Numbered from the stretch's first letter, positions 12,119 to 23,757 are shown. The stretch is DNA of 64,000 bases from Ridgeia piscesae (GCA_025642075.2 JAODUO010000541.1:68501-132500); one strand, 5' to 3'. A program made the numbers and translations. The notes: generated by a model from the letters alone, not told the origin.

Positions 12119-13038
12119 TGGGGTGCAGACTTCAATTTGCTAAGTGCAGCCTGGGCCATGGTTTGCTTAGCGATCATGGTGTTAGTTGTAAGGCCACATT
12201 TGTTGTTCTCTTTAAGCAGTTTGCTTTGCTGTTCCCGCAGCTGGGATTCTTGTTGTACATGCTTCGCTTTTCTTTGATCACGTTTTGCCTTTTTGTTGAA
12301 TTTTTTGCGTTGATGTCTTTGTATCTGAAAGTTCTCTCCGTCCGATTCGCTTGGCTCAGTAGACGAAGGGACGACCGGTGGCGTTAGAGTTTATGTAGTT
12401 CCGTCCTCAGCAGTTAGCAACACAGTAGTGACACTCCGGTATACGATGAGTGATAATAGGCTATCGGAGCTGTTCGCAATGCTGCTAGAGAGCTTATAAA
12501 CAATTTCAACGAGAGGCAAGGGGTAGGCATTGCACCTAAACATCTATTAGACTGTTTTCAGTGTTCAGTCATGAAAGTAGGAAGTGATTTAAATAAATCT
12601 AATTCAAGTCATTGTTCAGTTTGTTATCTGCTCAGCTGGTGCCTATCTGTGAATATTAGCTCAGTCTGGAACTCAATTGCAATTAACTGGCATTGCCATT
12701 GTGAGGCGACACAGAAAACAGGCTAGACAACACCCAGTCAGAAATAAAACTAATTGTCCACATACCCAGTTGGGTAAATTAGGTAGAATTTGTTTGTTTG
12801 AGTTTAGCCTTTGTTTTGCCACACTGCATGGGTCACGACATCCTGTCCGCCGCCATCTTGTATTCAAAATATTTCGTGATTTTTGGCCGATTTTTCGCTT
12901 ACTGTCCGCTTTATGAGAGACATATAACCAAAATATGGGTGTCATCAGGGTGTCATTAACATGGCAAAACAGTCTGTACATTGACACACTGTCCCGACAT
13001 CCACTCATCACGGGGTCCGCTGAAGAGGGGGACTAATG

Positions 13039-13260
13039 TATGACATTTCTGTGCAAAAACATGAATATGGAGCCCTATTAAATCAGGTAGGCGTAATCTA
13101 TATCAACAAATTGTTTGTATGTGTGTTCAAATTAAAAGTTAAAAATATTTATAACAAATTAAATAATTTCAACTTCGATGCAACTCAGTCCTTTAATATT
13201 CAGGAAGTAACGATGTGCAAATTCGCAATCGTTCCATCGGCAAATTAATAGTCATTATTT
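13039..13260 (+). repeat. Right part of the interrupted family A repeat copy
   Basis: GACATTTCTGTGC, AAACATGAATATG and TTGTTTGTATGTGTGTT match 21615-21720 in the foldback at 21.4 kb. It continues the copy broken at 8130. Confidence 0.72.
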
Positions 13261-13752
13261 CAACCAAACTCACACAGACAATGTTACATGCATGTACAAT
13301 ACTTCAAATCAGTTTTGTCATCAGCAAATTGAATTAGATTAGGAACTAGTTAGGAAATTCATGGGAATTCCCCATTCGACATTAACAATGAGCTGTAATC
13401 TCATCATATAAACTATTAATATCAAAACGTTTCCCTCTTAATAGTAGAAGGTGAAAAATTGTTGGAATCTCAGTAAGCCCAAGATTGCCTATTTGACTTG
13501 AATTGTGAAGGTTTTGATGGAAATCTGATATGATTAAAAAAACATCTTGTACCAGTGTGATTTTACAATGAATATGCTAAAATCCTGGAGATTACAGACA
13601 GATATTGCTTACATGGGGAAATTCAAGATTGCCGGCCTCTAAAAGACACTTGAGGACCTGATCAGCTGATCTAGTATCTAACAGGATAAACATCAGTTCA
13701 CACAGTCATCCAGCAACAGCTAACAATATCAGCCAGCTTCAGTACGACTTAC
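13261..13752. other. Intron sequence, nothing recognised
   Basis: Between the repeat copy and exon 11. No open, splice-bounded or repeated segment seen. Confidence 0.5.
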
Positions 13753-13947
13753 TTGTGCAATCTGGGACTTCATCAGTGGGAGCCCATTTCCCTGTGGTGG
13801 TGTCGCATACAAAATAGTCCGCTGTTGCTGTACCACGAGGAATGTCATACTTGGCATTGCAATACATGCGAGTCTGGATGCCATGAATCCAATTCTCCCA
13901 CGCTAAAGCACCATTGATTGGTGGCTTCAGCTTCTCACAGTACTTCA
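13753..13947 (-). CDS. Exon 11: sushi/CCP domain 5 (four-Cys type)
   Basis: Residues about 515-579; phase 1-1, acceptor CATTGTAG, donor ACAA|GTAAGT. Contains YCEKLKPPINGALAW, RMYCNAKYDIPRG, FVCDTTTGKWAP, VPDC: the four canonical CCP cysteines without the extra selectin-type pair. The C-x7-W-x(n)-P-x-C end is typical of CCP domains. Confidence 0.9.
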
Positions 13948-14161
13948 CTACAATGTCAACAATGAAAAGAAAGTATTACACTACAATTTATTACTATGTT
14001 AATAAATGTTTGTATTCTTCTAGTTGTTTCCAGCACTCAGCAGGATTCTATTAACTGACTAGTTTGTATATATTGTGGTTACAATGTTATGATCTTATTG
14101 AACTTATTGGTCTCATTGAACTACCGGTAGTCAGTCTTTTTTAGAACATTTACACCAAGCC

Positions 14162-14236
14162 GACCTTTCATCTTAGATCATAACTATGATCTAAGATCGC
14201 AGGAAACTTGTAACAGCTACATTTATTGGTAGGAGA

Positions 14237-14308
<72 letters not shown>

Positions 14309-14383
14309 CTCTCTACCAATAAATGTAGCTGTTACAAGTTTCCTGCGATCTTAGATCATAGTTATGATCTAAGATGAAAGGTC
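14162..14383. repeat. Hairpin with 79-bp arms and a (TA)n loop
   Basis: 14162-14240 and 14306-14383 are nearly perfect inverted copies (one indel). The 65-base loop is pure (TA)n. Each arm contains an inner short palindrome, CTTAGATCAT...ATGATCTAAG. Another (TA)n block follows at 14397-14512. Confidence 0.93.
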
Positions 14384-14422
14384 ATGTGTATAATATGAAT
14401 AATATATATATATAAATATATA

Positions 14423-14500
<78 letters not shown>

Positions 14501-14647
14501 TATATATATAAGTTTCGGTTGCAGAAAGTCAACAATTATGGGATTTGGTAAATGTTCAGAAGGCTTCCATCTTTTCAGGAATCTTTGTGAGGTATCTATG
14601 TTTTAATAATGTATTATCATGCAACACAAAACATACTTTATACTCAC

Positions 14648-14845
14648 CATCACATTGTGGAGGGTCTTCACTCCAGAAGCCAATGTTTGGTGTGCTGTCG
14701 TTGCGCTCACAGGTGATTGAGCCTGGCCCAATCATGTTATAGCCTGGTTCACATGAGAAGTTGCAAGAGTGTCCATATGTTAGCTTGACTTGGCATGATA
14801 TCATCATCTTGTACTGACTTTTGACCGGTGGTGGACATGTGGTCT
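14648..14845 (-). CDS. Exon 10: sushi/CCP domain 4
   Basis: Residues about 449-514; phase 1-1, acceptor CTTGTTCAG, donor GATG|GTGAGT. Six-Cys CCP: TTCPPPVKSQ, ISC, YGHSCNFSCEPGYNMIG, ITCERNDSTP, FWSEDPPQC. The exon sits between two (TA)n hairpin repeats. Confidence 0.92.
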
Positions 14846-14909
14846 CTGAACAAGGCATGTGGAGAAAGTACAATTTAACAACATTGCCATACAAAGCAAC
14901 AAAGCTAGA

Positions 14910-14921
14910 TGGACAGACAAT

Positions 14922-14969
<48 letters not shown>

Positions 14970-14990
14970 ATTGTCTGTATTACTTTGTTT
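14910..14990. repeat. Small hairpin with (TA)n loop
   Basis: ACAGACAATTGATAT and its inverted copy flank a (TA)n run at about 14925-14968. A second (TA)n run lies at 15001-15055. Confidence 0.85.
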
Positions 14991-15002
14991 ATATAATTTT
15001 AT

Positions 15003-15055
<53 letters not shown>

Positions 15056-15059
15056 ATAT

Positions 15060-15715
15060 ACATAATTGTGTAAATATATATTTATATAACAATTACACAA
15101 TTACTGCATCATGACATCTCATAAATCAAACATTCCTACAGGCAGTTTTCATTTTAATAATTTTGCCAGATGTTTTTGTCGAAAAGAAATATTTGTGTTC
15201 AGAATGTCAATGAAGTACATGTATATGAAGAACTGAATGAATGCATTATATGCGTGGAAGGAGGGTCTGCAAGCCATATGATAAGTCATTAAGTACACCA
15301 AACATCCAGACTGATTATTCATTGGTCTGATGGTAAAAAATCACTGCTCTGCAGAGTATACCTTTAGCCAGATATCAAGTTTTTGCTAGTCTTGAATTAA
15401 TAAAGTTTGGCTTTTGGTGTGGAAGCAGAATGGTCTCTGGCTAAGTCCCTGACCACCAAAGGGATCATGGATGGATAGCCACGATTAGAAAACACCTGGC
15501 TCACTTATATAAAGGGTAGCCTAGCTATTCTTAAATAACCCTCATGGGAAAATACTAAAACAAGTAACATTTGTCCCATGCTTTATCTTTGAGAACATAA
15601 TTACAGTGAACTAAAAAAAATGAATATCATTCAAGCAATAAACAATCAAATCAAAGTCACACAACAATCATGCTAATGACAAAGACACAATTGTCACAAA
15701 GGACATAAGACGTAC
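15060..15715. other. Intron sequence, nothing recognised
   Basis: Between exon 9 and the (TA)n hairpins. No coding, repeat or RNA signal recognised. Confidence 0.5.
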
Positions 15716-15970
15716 CGAGTACAGAAAACGTAAAACTGCACGGAGCTGCTTCATTGCCAGCCTTATCCGATGCTCTGTATTGTATCTCGTGCATACCCAC
15801 TGCGATGCGGGACCCTGGGGACTTCCCCTTAGAAAGGATTGGCGTGATCCCTTCATCAACATTGTCAGTAACGACAGGAACAGGCCAGGTTCCCACAGTC
15901 GAGTCTCGGCTACGGTCAGTATATGCAGTTAATGTGGTTGGACAGTTGGCGAATACTGGTCCCATATTGT
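15716..15970 (-). CDS. Exon 9: HYR domain 2 (single exon)
   Basis: Residues about 364-448; phase 1-1, acceptor TTTTCAG, donor CTCG|GTACGT. A whole HYR domain: DNMGPVFANCPTTLTAYTD, WPVPVVTDNVDEG, a PGS turn, VGMHEIQYRASDKAGNEA, CSFTFSVL. Unlike HYR 1 it is not interrupted by an intron. HYR folds are Ig-like and are thought to act in cell adhesion. Confidence 0.92.
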
Positions 15971-16357
15971 CTGAAAACAAATTTAAAACCACGTTGCCTT
16001 ATTTCATACATATAAAATATGATACATTAAAACTTTATAATGTCCTGGAAGAGAAATTCATTTGCAGCATTCAGTTCGGTGGACTATCTAGGTGTTTATT
16101 GTACAGGACGTAGGAGCAATGGACAAGTGGATTTGGGAAATAGGTGCTACAATGGGGTAGCCGCTGGAACATGAATAAATGCAATAAATAGTTTTTAACA
16201 TTTAGTTCATGGGTTAATTAACGCCTTCTAAATTAGTAATTTTAACCTTTCTTGAGATCCGCATCATTTATGAAATTATTTTTAATGCATGCAAAGTGCG
16301 TCGTAGTTATAAACTCAGATGGTCACACATACTCTAGCTTTATAGAAATTTACATAC

Positions 16358-16543
16358 CTTTGCATGCTGTAAACGTTCCAGACCACGTTTTATCTGCTGT
16401 GCACTTGATCATGACTACACTTCCTTTTGTCAAGTTGAATCCTGGTTTACACTTAAAGGTACAGGCTGAGCCATAGTAATAATTGTCAGTACATTCAAGA
16501 TCCATTCCATTGTCAGGGGTCACTGGTGAAACACATTCCACCT
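16358..16543 (-). CDS. Exon 8: sushi/CCP domain 3
   Basis: Residues about 302-363; phase 1-1, acceptor TTATTCCAG, donor AAAG|GTATGT. Six-Cys sushi module: VECVSPVTPDNG, LEC, YYGSACTFKCKPGFNL, MIKCTADKTWSGTFTAC. The YGSAC-x3-C pair and C-x5-W-S-G match CCP strands. It follows exon 7 across a 6.2-kb intron holding a gypsy element and a foldback element. Confidence 0.9.
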
Positions 16544-16734
16544 CTGGAATAAATAAAAAAGTGCATATATCAGATTGTTTTAGTTTTAGTCACTATTTAA
16601 TGTGTTCCTGAATACATATGTTTAATTTGCAAATGATTACGTTTTATTCAGCAAATGGTTTATCCATGACAACTGTCTGCAAATGATTATCAAAATGTAC
16701 AGCGTTGTTGAGATGTTTGAGGGAGATGTGAGGT

Positions 16735-17050
16735 GAAACATCCACACACTGCTACAACATGACAATGTGCCGACTCATATCTCTATCTGTGCAGCAGTCT
16801 TTGGCTGAAAAAAAAACATGGCAGTGTTCCCCAAATCTTCTTATAACCCACCCCACCCACCTAGCCCATGTGACTTCTTCATGTTCCTCAAAGTGAAGAT
16901 CCGCCTGAACGTGTAATGTTTATTTGTCACAGCAGAAATTCAGGAGGAATACCTATAATACAGGAGTTTTTAACAGTTGGAATTGAGCGCTGTGTGCCTT
17001 GTATCAACTCACAATGGGAATATGTCAAAATGGGCAATAGTGATTATATA
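16735..17050 (+). pseudogene. mariner-like transposase remnant
   Basis: Plus-strand translation gives LQHDNVPTHISI, then SPCDFFMFLKVKIRLN, and after a frame change CINSQWEYVKMG. Known: mariner transposases have HDNAPAH(T/S), a PD-LAPCDFFLFPKLK block and a C-terminal Cys/Trp/Tyr block, in this order. The copy is short and broken, with no TIRs seen. Confidence 0.72.
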
Positions 17051-17650
17051 AGTAAAGATACATTTCTATCTGTACATCTAGGATCAAATATCCATAAGGG
17101 ACTGCCATTAGCAGATCATTCTTTCCAAGCAGACTGGCTTTGGTCTGCTTAGAAACAATTCCCTGGTGGAATGGATAAAACCTATTTATTAAAAATGTTG
17201 GACTGTTAGAGTAATGATACCCAAAATTATTTCCCCACAATTTTTTTTTGATGGTTTGTGTTAAATATGTATGTCTATGTTGTGGACTATACGCCAGTAG
17301 TCATGCATAGTAATACACGTTATAGCCGTGACCTAGCTGTGAGTAGTAATACATGGATATGCAAATAAAGTTCAGTTAAGTGCTATCCCCAAGAACCACG
17401 TGTGTGTTTTACTTTAGTGTCTGAATATACAACAGATAATTGGCGACGAGATGGATGGGATGGTACTAACTCATCGAAAGTTGGAAATTGTTTGATTCCA
17501 GGAACCTGTGAGTGAAACAGTTGTTTAATTTTGACGTTAAGCTGTGTAAGTGTAACAGTCGAAGAAGACGCACGTTGTAAGCATGGCAGACTTCACTGGG
17601 TTAATGGCGCCTAGGCTAAGGCTTAGGCAGAGCTTAGGCTAAGCTCTGCC

Positions 17651-18709
17651 TTGCTGGGACGAATGCCAGGGAAAGTTGGCAGACTTTTAAGCAGCAATTT
17701 AATATGTATTTGCTGGCGTCAGGCAGCACCGAAAAGAGTCACGCAGTCAGAGAAGATTGCAATGCTGTTGACATTTGGTGGTGCGGAATTGTTGGCGATT
17801 TACAGTTCGTTCGACTATAACATCGAAGGAGCGGCAGCTGAGATACCGACGGTGAAAGCAGTGCTGGACCGATTTGACAGCTACTTTGCGCCGAGAACGA
17901 ACGAACTGATCGATCGGTACAGGTTTCGTTCATGTAAGCAATCTTACGACGAGACGACAGCGTCATACATTGCGCGTCTGCATAACTTGGCGAAGACGTG
18001 CAATTTCGGCGACGAAAAGGAGAACAATTTACGTGACCAACTCGTCTACGGATGCCACGATGACAGTCTCCGGGAGAAATTATTCCGCGAGGAGACGTTG
18101 ACCTTACATAGTGCAAGCCAGATCGCCACAGCCCACGAGGCAGCACTTCAGAACATGAACTTGTTCCGTGGACAAACGCACGATCCAACAGCGGCTGCTA
18201 GTAGCGGAGTGACGAAGGTCAAGGCCGAGAAAGCACGGCGCGGCAACACGGATACTGAGGTGCGATGGGTCGTCCGAGGACAGCGACAAACCCAGGGGCG
18301 ATGTAAGTTCTGTGGCCGGGAACACGCGTTCAACCGAAAGCAGTGTCCAGCGTTCGGGAAACGTTGCCACATTTGTGGACAGAACAATCATTTCGCGAAA
18401 ATGTGTCAAACGCCGAAGAAACGGGAGCGGGACAGACGCAAAAACATTGATGCTCAACCTCAGCGACAGCTGGAGGTAGACACAGGGTCTGCAGTGTCTA
18501 TGATTCCTGTGCATGTGTATGAGTCACAATTTTCAAATTGTCAGCTCCAGCATAGCAACAAAGTGTTTCGCAGTTTCACAGGTGAATCAGTCCCATGTAA
18601 AGGCATGTTTAGAGTGCATGTACAGTACAAGACAAACTGTGTTGATCGATGCGATGGCTGTATGTTGTTCCGGGTAGCAAACATGTACTATTTGGGAGAG
18701 ACTGGCTAG
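17651..18709 (+). pseudogene. gypsy gag and protease
   Basis: Gag capsid-type region (SYDETTASYIARLHNLAKTC) then two Cys-rich knuckles (CKFCGREHAFNRKQC and CHICGQNNHFAKMC) that bind nucleic acid. It continues in frame into a protease with DTGSAVSMIP and ends at a stop soon after. The natural gag start may be the ATG at 17583, but the frame is broken by a stop in a GGCTTAGGCAGAGCTTAGGC-type inverted repeat at about 17606-17655. Confidence 0.85.
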
Positions 18710-18939
18710 AGGCCATTAGACTGGACTGGGCAGGGATCAAGTTTCGCCCTGGGTCAGGGTCAGTGTGCATGTCACATCAGAGTGAGCTAGAGGGGCTAGT
18801 TAGTAAACACCAGGGGTTGTTTGATGGGAAACTGGGTTTGCTAAAAGTACGTGTCCAAGCACACATTGAAGGGGTAGATTGTGCTAACCCTGTGTACACT
18901 AAACCGTATCGGGTTCCATATGCTCTGCGACCAAAGTCG

Positions 18940-20290
18940 AGCAAGAGTTAGACAGGCTTGAGAAAGCCGGGGTAATTACACCATGGCAGTTACAAGTAAT
19001 GACTGGGCGACAGGTGTAGTAGTAGTGCCTAATTAGAAGAATGGTGCCATTAGACTGTGTGGTAACTACAAGATGACTGTTAATCCTCAGCTGAAAACTG
19101 TGTCCCCACCAAACATTCACATTGATGATATTCTGACAGATTTGGCGGGTGGAGCAAAATTCTCAAAATTGACTTGGCAAATGCGTACAACCAAATGGAG
19201 GTTTCTGAGGATTCTAGACAGTACCTGACTACATCGACGCACAACGGACTGTTTCAACAGAATAGGTTAGTGTATGGCATTACGACGGCTCCACCAATAT
19301 GGCAAAATGCAATCGAGAAAGTGTTGCAGGGTTTGCTTGGAGTTAAGGTATATTTTGATGATATTCTTGTGTCAGGGAAAACCGAGGCAGAACACCTGAA
19401 AAATCTGGGTAGAGTGTTCGAAAGACTGGCAGAGTTTGGCTTAAAATTGAATCGTGAGAAATGTGACTTCTCCAAAGATTCACTTGAATACCTTGGTCAC
19501 GTGATTGATGCTCACGGTATTCACAAATCGGCGGACAAGATAGCCGTCATTCTTGATGCACCCAGGCCTACTGATGTTAGTTCACTGAGGTCGTTCATTG
19601 GTATGGCAAACTACTATCATAAGTTTGTGCCAGATTTTGCATCCACACTCCATCCTCTCACCATGTTACTTGAGAAGGATAGAAAGTTTGAGTGGACAGA
19701 GGATATGGATGATGCGTTTCTTGCAGTGAAACGTGCTCTATGTGAGTCCGGGTTTCTGATGCATTTTGACAGCAGTCTACCCGTGACAGTCGCATGTGAC
19801 GCCTCACCAGTTGGTGTTGGGGCTCTCTCACATTATGCCTAATGGAGAGGAGCGACCGATTCAGTTCGCATCTTGCGCATTGACGAGAGCAGAACAGAAA
19901 TACTCACAGATTGAGAGGGAAGGACTAGGAATCATTTTGGTGTGAAGAGATTCTATCCTTTCCTCTTTGGCAGGAAGTTCACTCTTGTCACTGACAATAA
20001 ACCCCTAGCAGCGATCATCAGTCCTAGAAAGGACATACCAGCTGTAGCAGCAGAAAGCATTCAGCGATAGGCAATGTATTTGTCTGGTTTCAACTACGAT
20101 GTGCACTACCGGAGCAGTACGCAGAATGCCAATGCGGACTGGCTCTCACGGTTACTCAAACAAAATGAGGCTCCAGATGCATATATAGACGAAAATGTGA
20201 GTCTCGTTATTGGAGTTGGGGTGTTACCTGTCACAAGCGAACAGATCAAGGTCGGAGTTCGAAAAGACCCATTGTTGTCACAGGTAATGA
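18940..20290 (+). pseudogene. gypsy reverse transcriptase and RNase H
   Basis: Best open piece 19174-19842: MANAYNQMEV, QNRLVYGITTAPP, VYFDDILVSG (YxDD catalytic box), YLGHVIDAHGIH, SLRSFIGMANYYHKF. The N-terminal RT part before 19174 has stops. RNase H follows from about 19843 with TDNKPLAAI and ends near 20163 (NADWLSRL). Part of this region is copied at 49857-50441. Confidence 0.85.
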
Positions 20291-20291
20291 G

Positions 20292-21334
20292 TTGCCAACA
20301 GAGCGGTTAGATTTACAGCCATACTTCAGTCGTCGTAACAAACTATCCCTCGATGGTGATGTTCTCTTATGGGGAATGAGAGTAATCATTCCAAAGCAAT
20401 TTCGAGCTGAAATTCTGGATGAGCTTCACCCAGGCCATATCGATGTTGTGAAAATGAAGGGGGTCGCACGTTCGTATGTCTGGTGGCCAGGCATGGATGC
20501 AGACATTGAAGCTTGTACCAAAGCTTGTGAGTCTTGCCAGTTGGTACAGAGGAATCCAACCAATGCTCCATTACATCCATGGGTCCCAGCATCACGGCCA
20601 GGTGAACGCATACATATTGATTATGCAGGTCCTGTGGAGGGGAAAATGCTCCTCATTGTAGTTGACTCATTTTCAAAGTGGCCAGAAGTTGTCATTGTCA
20701 ATAGTACAACAAGTGAAGCGACAGTGAATGCTCTGAGGACCATGTTTAGTAGAGCGGGTGTTCCACAGACTTTGGTCTCGGACAATGCACCACAGTTCAA
20801 ATCGCAGGAGTTCAAGGACTTCCTGGATAGGTTGGGGGTGTTGCATAAACCTACCCCACCCTACCATGCGAGTTCGAACAGATTGGCAGAATGATTTGTT
20901 CAGACCATAAAACAGGGTATGAAAGCAATGACAGCAGCAGGAGAGTCTCTCCAGGTCAGACTGGATAAATGCCTCCTGGCATATCGAAATGCTCCCCATG
21001 CTTTCACAGGAGAAACTCCCGCAGTACATTTCATGGGTAGACAGTTCGGACACGACTAGACCGTGTAAAACCAGGTAAACAACGAGAAACCCAGCGACGA
21101 GAAAAACAGATGGAAATGAGTTCCCAAAATTTGAGACAATTCAGAGAGGGTGACATAGTTTGGGTCCGAGATTACCATGGAAAAGAAAAGTGGGTACGAG
21201 GAACGATAAGTGCAAAGTGTGGTCCATTGACTTATCAAGTCGTGGTTGCCAATGGATTATGGAAACGCCACATTGATCAGTTAAGTGCACGAGTCAACTT
21301 GAGTAACATGCGTACGTACAATACAATGTCATAG
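20292..21334 (+). pseudogene. gypsy integrase
   Basis: 20292-20894 has the HHCC zinc-finger (HPGHIDVVKMKG, ACTKACESCQ), then the core with HIDYAGPVEGK, VSDNAPQFKS and the final acidic site in ASSNRLAE. A stop follows at 20892. The C-terminal part resumes at 21110 (REGDIVWVRDYHGKEKW). Confidence 0.85.
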
Positions 21335-21397
21335 TGTCATTGTATGCATTCTGACACTTCCACTAGCCACTAAAACATATTAATGCAACAATATTAA

Positions 21398-22372
21398 CGA
21401 GAGGCTGAAACCCTTGAACTACCATTGTCGAACATAAGAACATACTATTTAGAGGATGTGTGACGTGATATGATTACCCACGGTACATTTTACATAATTT
21501 AGCATACTTTGACATCTTTGGTGCAGATCACTACCATTACTCTCGAGCTGTATTTTGTTTGAGTCACTCCTATTTAATCGATGTTTCTAATTTTCCCAAT
21601 TTACCTCATTAATAGACATTTCTGCATGAAAACAAGAATATGATGCATTATTACATCTGACAGGCATAATATATAATTACCAACAAATCATTTGTATGTG
21701 TGTTAAAAACAAGTGAAATTAAATTAAAACAATTTATGATCAATGAAGCATTTTAAAGGGCACAATGCAGTAATGTGGAAAGGGGAATACCCCTGAATTT
21801 CCCAACTTATTCCTGTGCTGAAACGTTTCCATTTGCTACACCAAGCAATTTAATTTGCTGAAGCCGTATGAAAAACTCATTCAAAATTATTGTAATAAAT
21901 TGTAATAAATTATTGTACATAGGTGTAACTTTGTTTATTCGAGTTTGGTTGTAAATAATAACTGTTTCTTCAATGGAATTAGTACAAATTTGTGCATCAT
22001 TACTTCATGAATATTGTTGAGGAATCATTAGTCATGTTTGAGATTCTTCCATTGGTAATAAATTGTTGTAACTTAATTTCACCGTTTATTTTGAAGACGC
22101 ATACAAATGATTTGTTGATGTTTATTATGCCTAATATATAGAAATGTCTATTAATGAAATAAAAGTTTGAAATTTTACAGTGATTGGATAGCAGCAACTC
22201 AAACCAACTGCAGTTCGAGAGAAATAATGGCAGCTTGTGTCAAAGATGTCAAAGTTTGACAAATTATTTTAAATATACTGTGGATCCATGCTCATCAGAT
22301 CATGGTCACATAGCCTCTCAATGTTATGTTCTTGTTTTAGCACTGCTTGTTCAAGCGTTTCTGCTTCCCTTT
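21398..22372. mobile_element. Foldback element, family A
   Basis: Left arm about 21398-21765 and right arm about 22050-22372 are imperfect inverted copies sharing GAACATAAGAACAT-like, AAACTTTGACATCTTTG, ATTAATAGACATTTCT and AACAAATCATTTGTATG blocks. No coding capacity. The same sequence, in the same orientation as the left arm, occurs at 7600-8130 and 13039-13260. Confidence 0.82.
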
Positions 22373-22746
22373 AATATATAAATCTGTGCTCAAAACAATA
22401 AACACATAACAATATAATCAGAAAATAAAGTCAAATAAAGTAAATTGCTTGGTGAAACCAAGATACAACGTAGGATCATGATCAAACTGTTGATGGCAAA
22501 TGAGGCCAAGTTTTGGATTGATTATTACAATCATATCCTGCCACCTAATTAAATTTGCATTGCTGCATATATTGTCCACCAGAATACTACAGGCCTGCTC
22601 CGACAAGAGGGCACCTCTCACATTGTTATCACACAGGATCATTTTTTGTTAAGGCTCCAACCAGCATGATACTGCAACAGAGAAATAACTATAACTTTAT
22701 GTTTTAAATATTATAAAGAATACACCGCATAATTTCATTTACTTAC
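22373..22746. other. Intron sequence, nothing recognised
   Basis: Between the foldback element and exon 7. Confidence 0.5.
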
Positions 22747-22938
22747 TTTCACACCTCACAACACTTCCTGTCCATTCTCCATCTTCTTTACAAGTCCTTT
22801 CTGCATCTCCACGCAGATCATATCCCTCTTGACATGTGGCTGTACAACTAGAGCCGTAGATGTAGTAAATTCCATCACATGGGTCGTCACATTTAATGTG
22901 TCCATAGCGAGGTTGTGTGAGAGATTGGCATGTTCTAA
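22747..22938 (-). CDS. Exon 7: sushi/CCP domain 2
   Basis: Residues about 238-301; symmetric phase 1-1, acceptor TTTGGACAG, donor GAAA|GTAAGT. A full CCP module: RTCQSLTQPRYGHIKC, YGSSCTATCQEGYDLRG, ERTCKEDGEWTG, VVRC. It has seven cysteines (an extra one in DDPCDG) where a selectin-like CCP has six, so one Cys may be free or paired outside the module. Confidence 0.9.
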
Positions 22939-23757
22939 CTGTCCAAATAAAATAATAGCATGTGAATTCCAAATATTTCATGTTGACCTATTCTGGTAAT
23001 ATTTAATCTGGTATAGGCGTACATAGGTGTTGCAGGACAATTTCTTCAGTAAGTATGATGCTGAATGACACATTGTGAAAATGAGATATACACACTTAAT
23101 TGTGAAAGTTCTATCCTGAAGAAGGTTCACTAATAGTATTTTGTGAATATTTAATAATAAAAAATTCAAACTGCTAGACTAACACAAATTTCATTTACTA
23201 ACCCTCACGTCTTTTTATTTGAAGAAATGTCCATCCTATTTGATGCATTTTTGGAAATATGAGTAATTATGTATAATTAAAAAATAATTGTTAAGGTCTG
23301 AAAATACTTAAATGTAACTCTGTTTTTAGATGTGATATTAACCTTAACGTCTTGCACCATGTTAAATCAACTCAAATTGATCTAACTCTTAAGTATACAT
23401 ACACATCAAATTATTGCAAATTACATATAATAACATCAAGAGAACAATCAGGAAAAATGTTGTAAATGTGTATAATATTATACTCGCTCTTATATAGTTT
23501 TATCTACCTTATTTATTTTCCTTAAGATGGCCTCATGTTTCTGTCTTGCATGCACAAATATACAATTAATAAAGAAAATTCTTTAAAATAATATTGGCTC
23601 TGTTGTTATAAAATCATAACAAAGACTTCATTACATTATCTAATCAGTTTGTTTCTATATGTCTGAACACCCGGGTAGATGCAGTACACAGTGACTGCAA
23701 GTTTTTGGACACCAACGAATAATTGCAACTAGTATCACAACCAAATCCTCAACAAAC
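22939..23757. other. Intron sequence, nothing recognised
   Basis: Intron between exons 6 and 7. AT-rich with no repeat or open segment. Confidence 0.5.

Larger units (their letters stand above)
8740..12400 (-). mobile_element. Decayed non-LTR retrotransposon (CR1/L2-like) nested in the pogo-like element
   Basis: On the minus strand the order is a basic, coiled-coil-like segment (about 12400-12110), AP endonuclease, reverse transcriptase, and a 3' tail whose (AAT)n run sits at about 8729-8746. Reading frames are broken several times. Known: CR1/L2-type LINEs end in short microsatellites rather than poly(A). Clade assignment is inference. Confidence 0.8.
8131..13038. mobile_element. pogo/Tigger-like DNA transposon carrying a nested LINE
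   Basis: The left end CAGTTGTCCCCCTCTTCAGC and the inverted right end CATTAGTCCCCCTCTTCAGC form short TIRs of about 23 bases, both flanked by TA (8129-8130 and 13039-13040). Known: pogo/Tigger-type elements have CAGTAGTCCCC-like ends and TA duplications. No transposase is recognised in the outer parts (8131-8690, 12430-13038), so the element was probably short and non-autonomous before the LINE inserted. Removing it restores the family A repeat copy around it. Confidence 0.75.
17259..21345 (+). mobile_element. Decayed Ty3/gypsy LTR retrotransposon
   Basis: Order gag, protease, reverse transcriptase, RNase H, integrase, as in Ty3/gypsy. A 5' LTR may span about 17259-17432 (starts TGTTAAAT, ends ACAACA), followed by a TTGGCGACGAG primer-site-like stretch as in Mag-type elements. 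I could not find a second LTR after 21345, so the 3' end seems truncated. Several stops and frame changes make it non-functional. It lies in the intron between exons 7 and 8. Confidence 0.88.

Noticed and set aside
12673..13011. 112-codon minus-strand ORF as a pogo-like transposase
   Set aside because: No DDE or helix-turn-helix motif is visible, and the region is the non-coding end of the TIR element.
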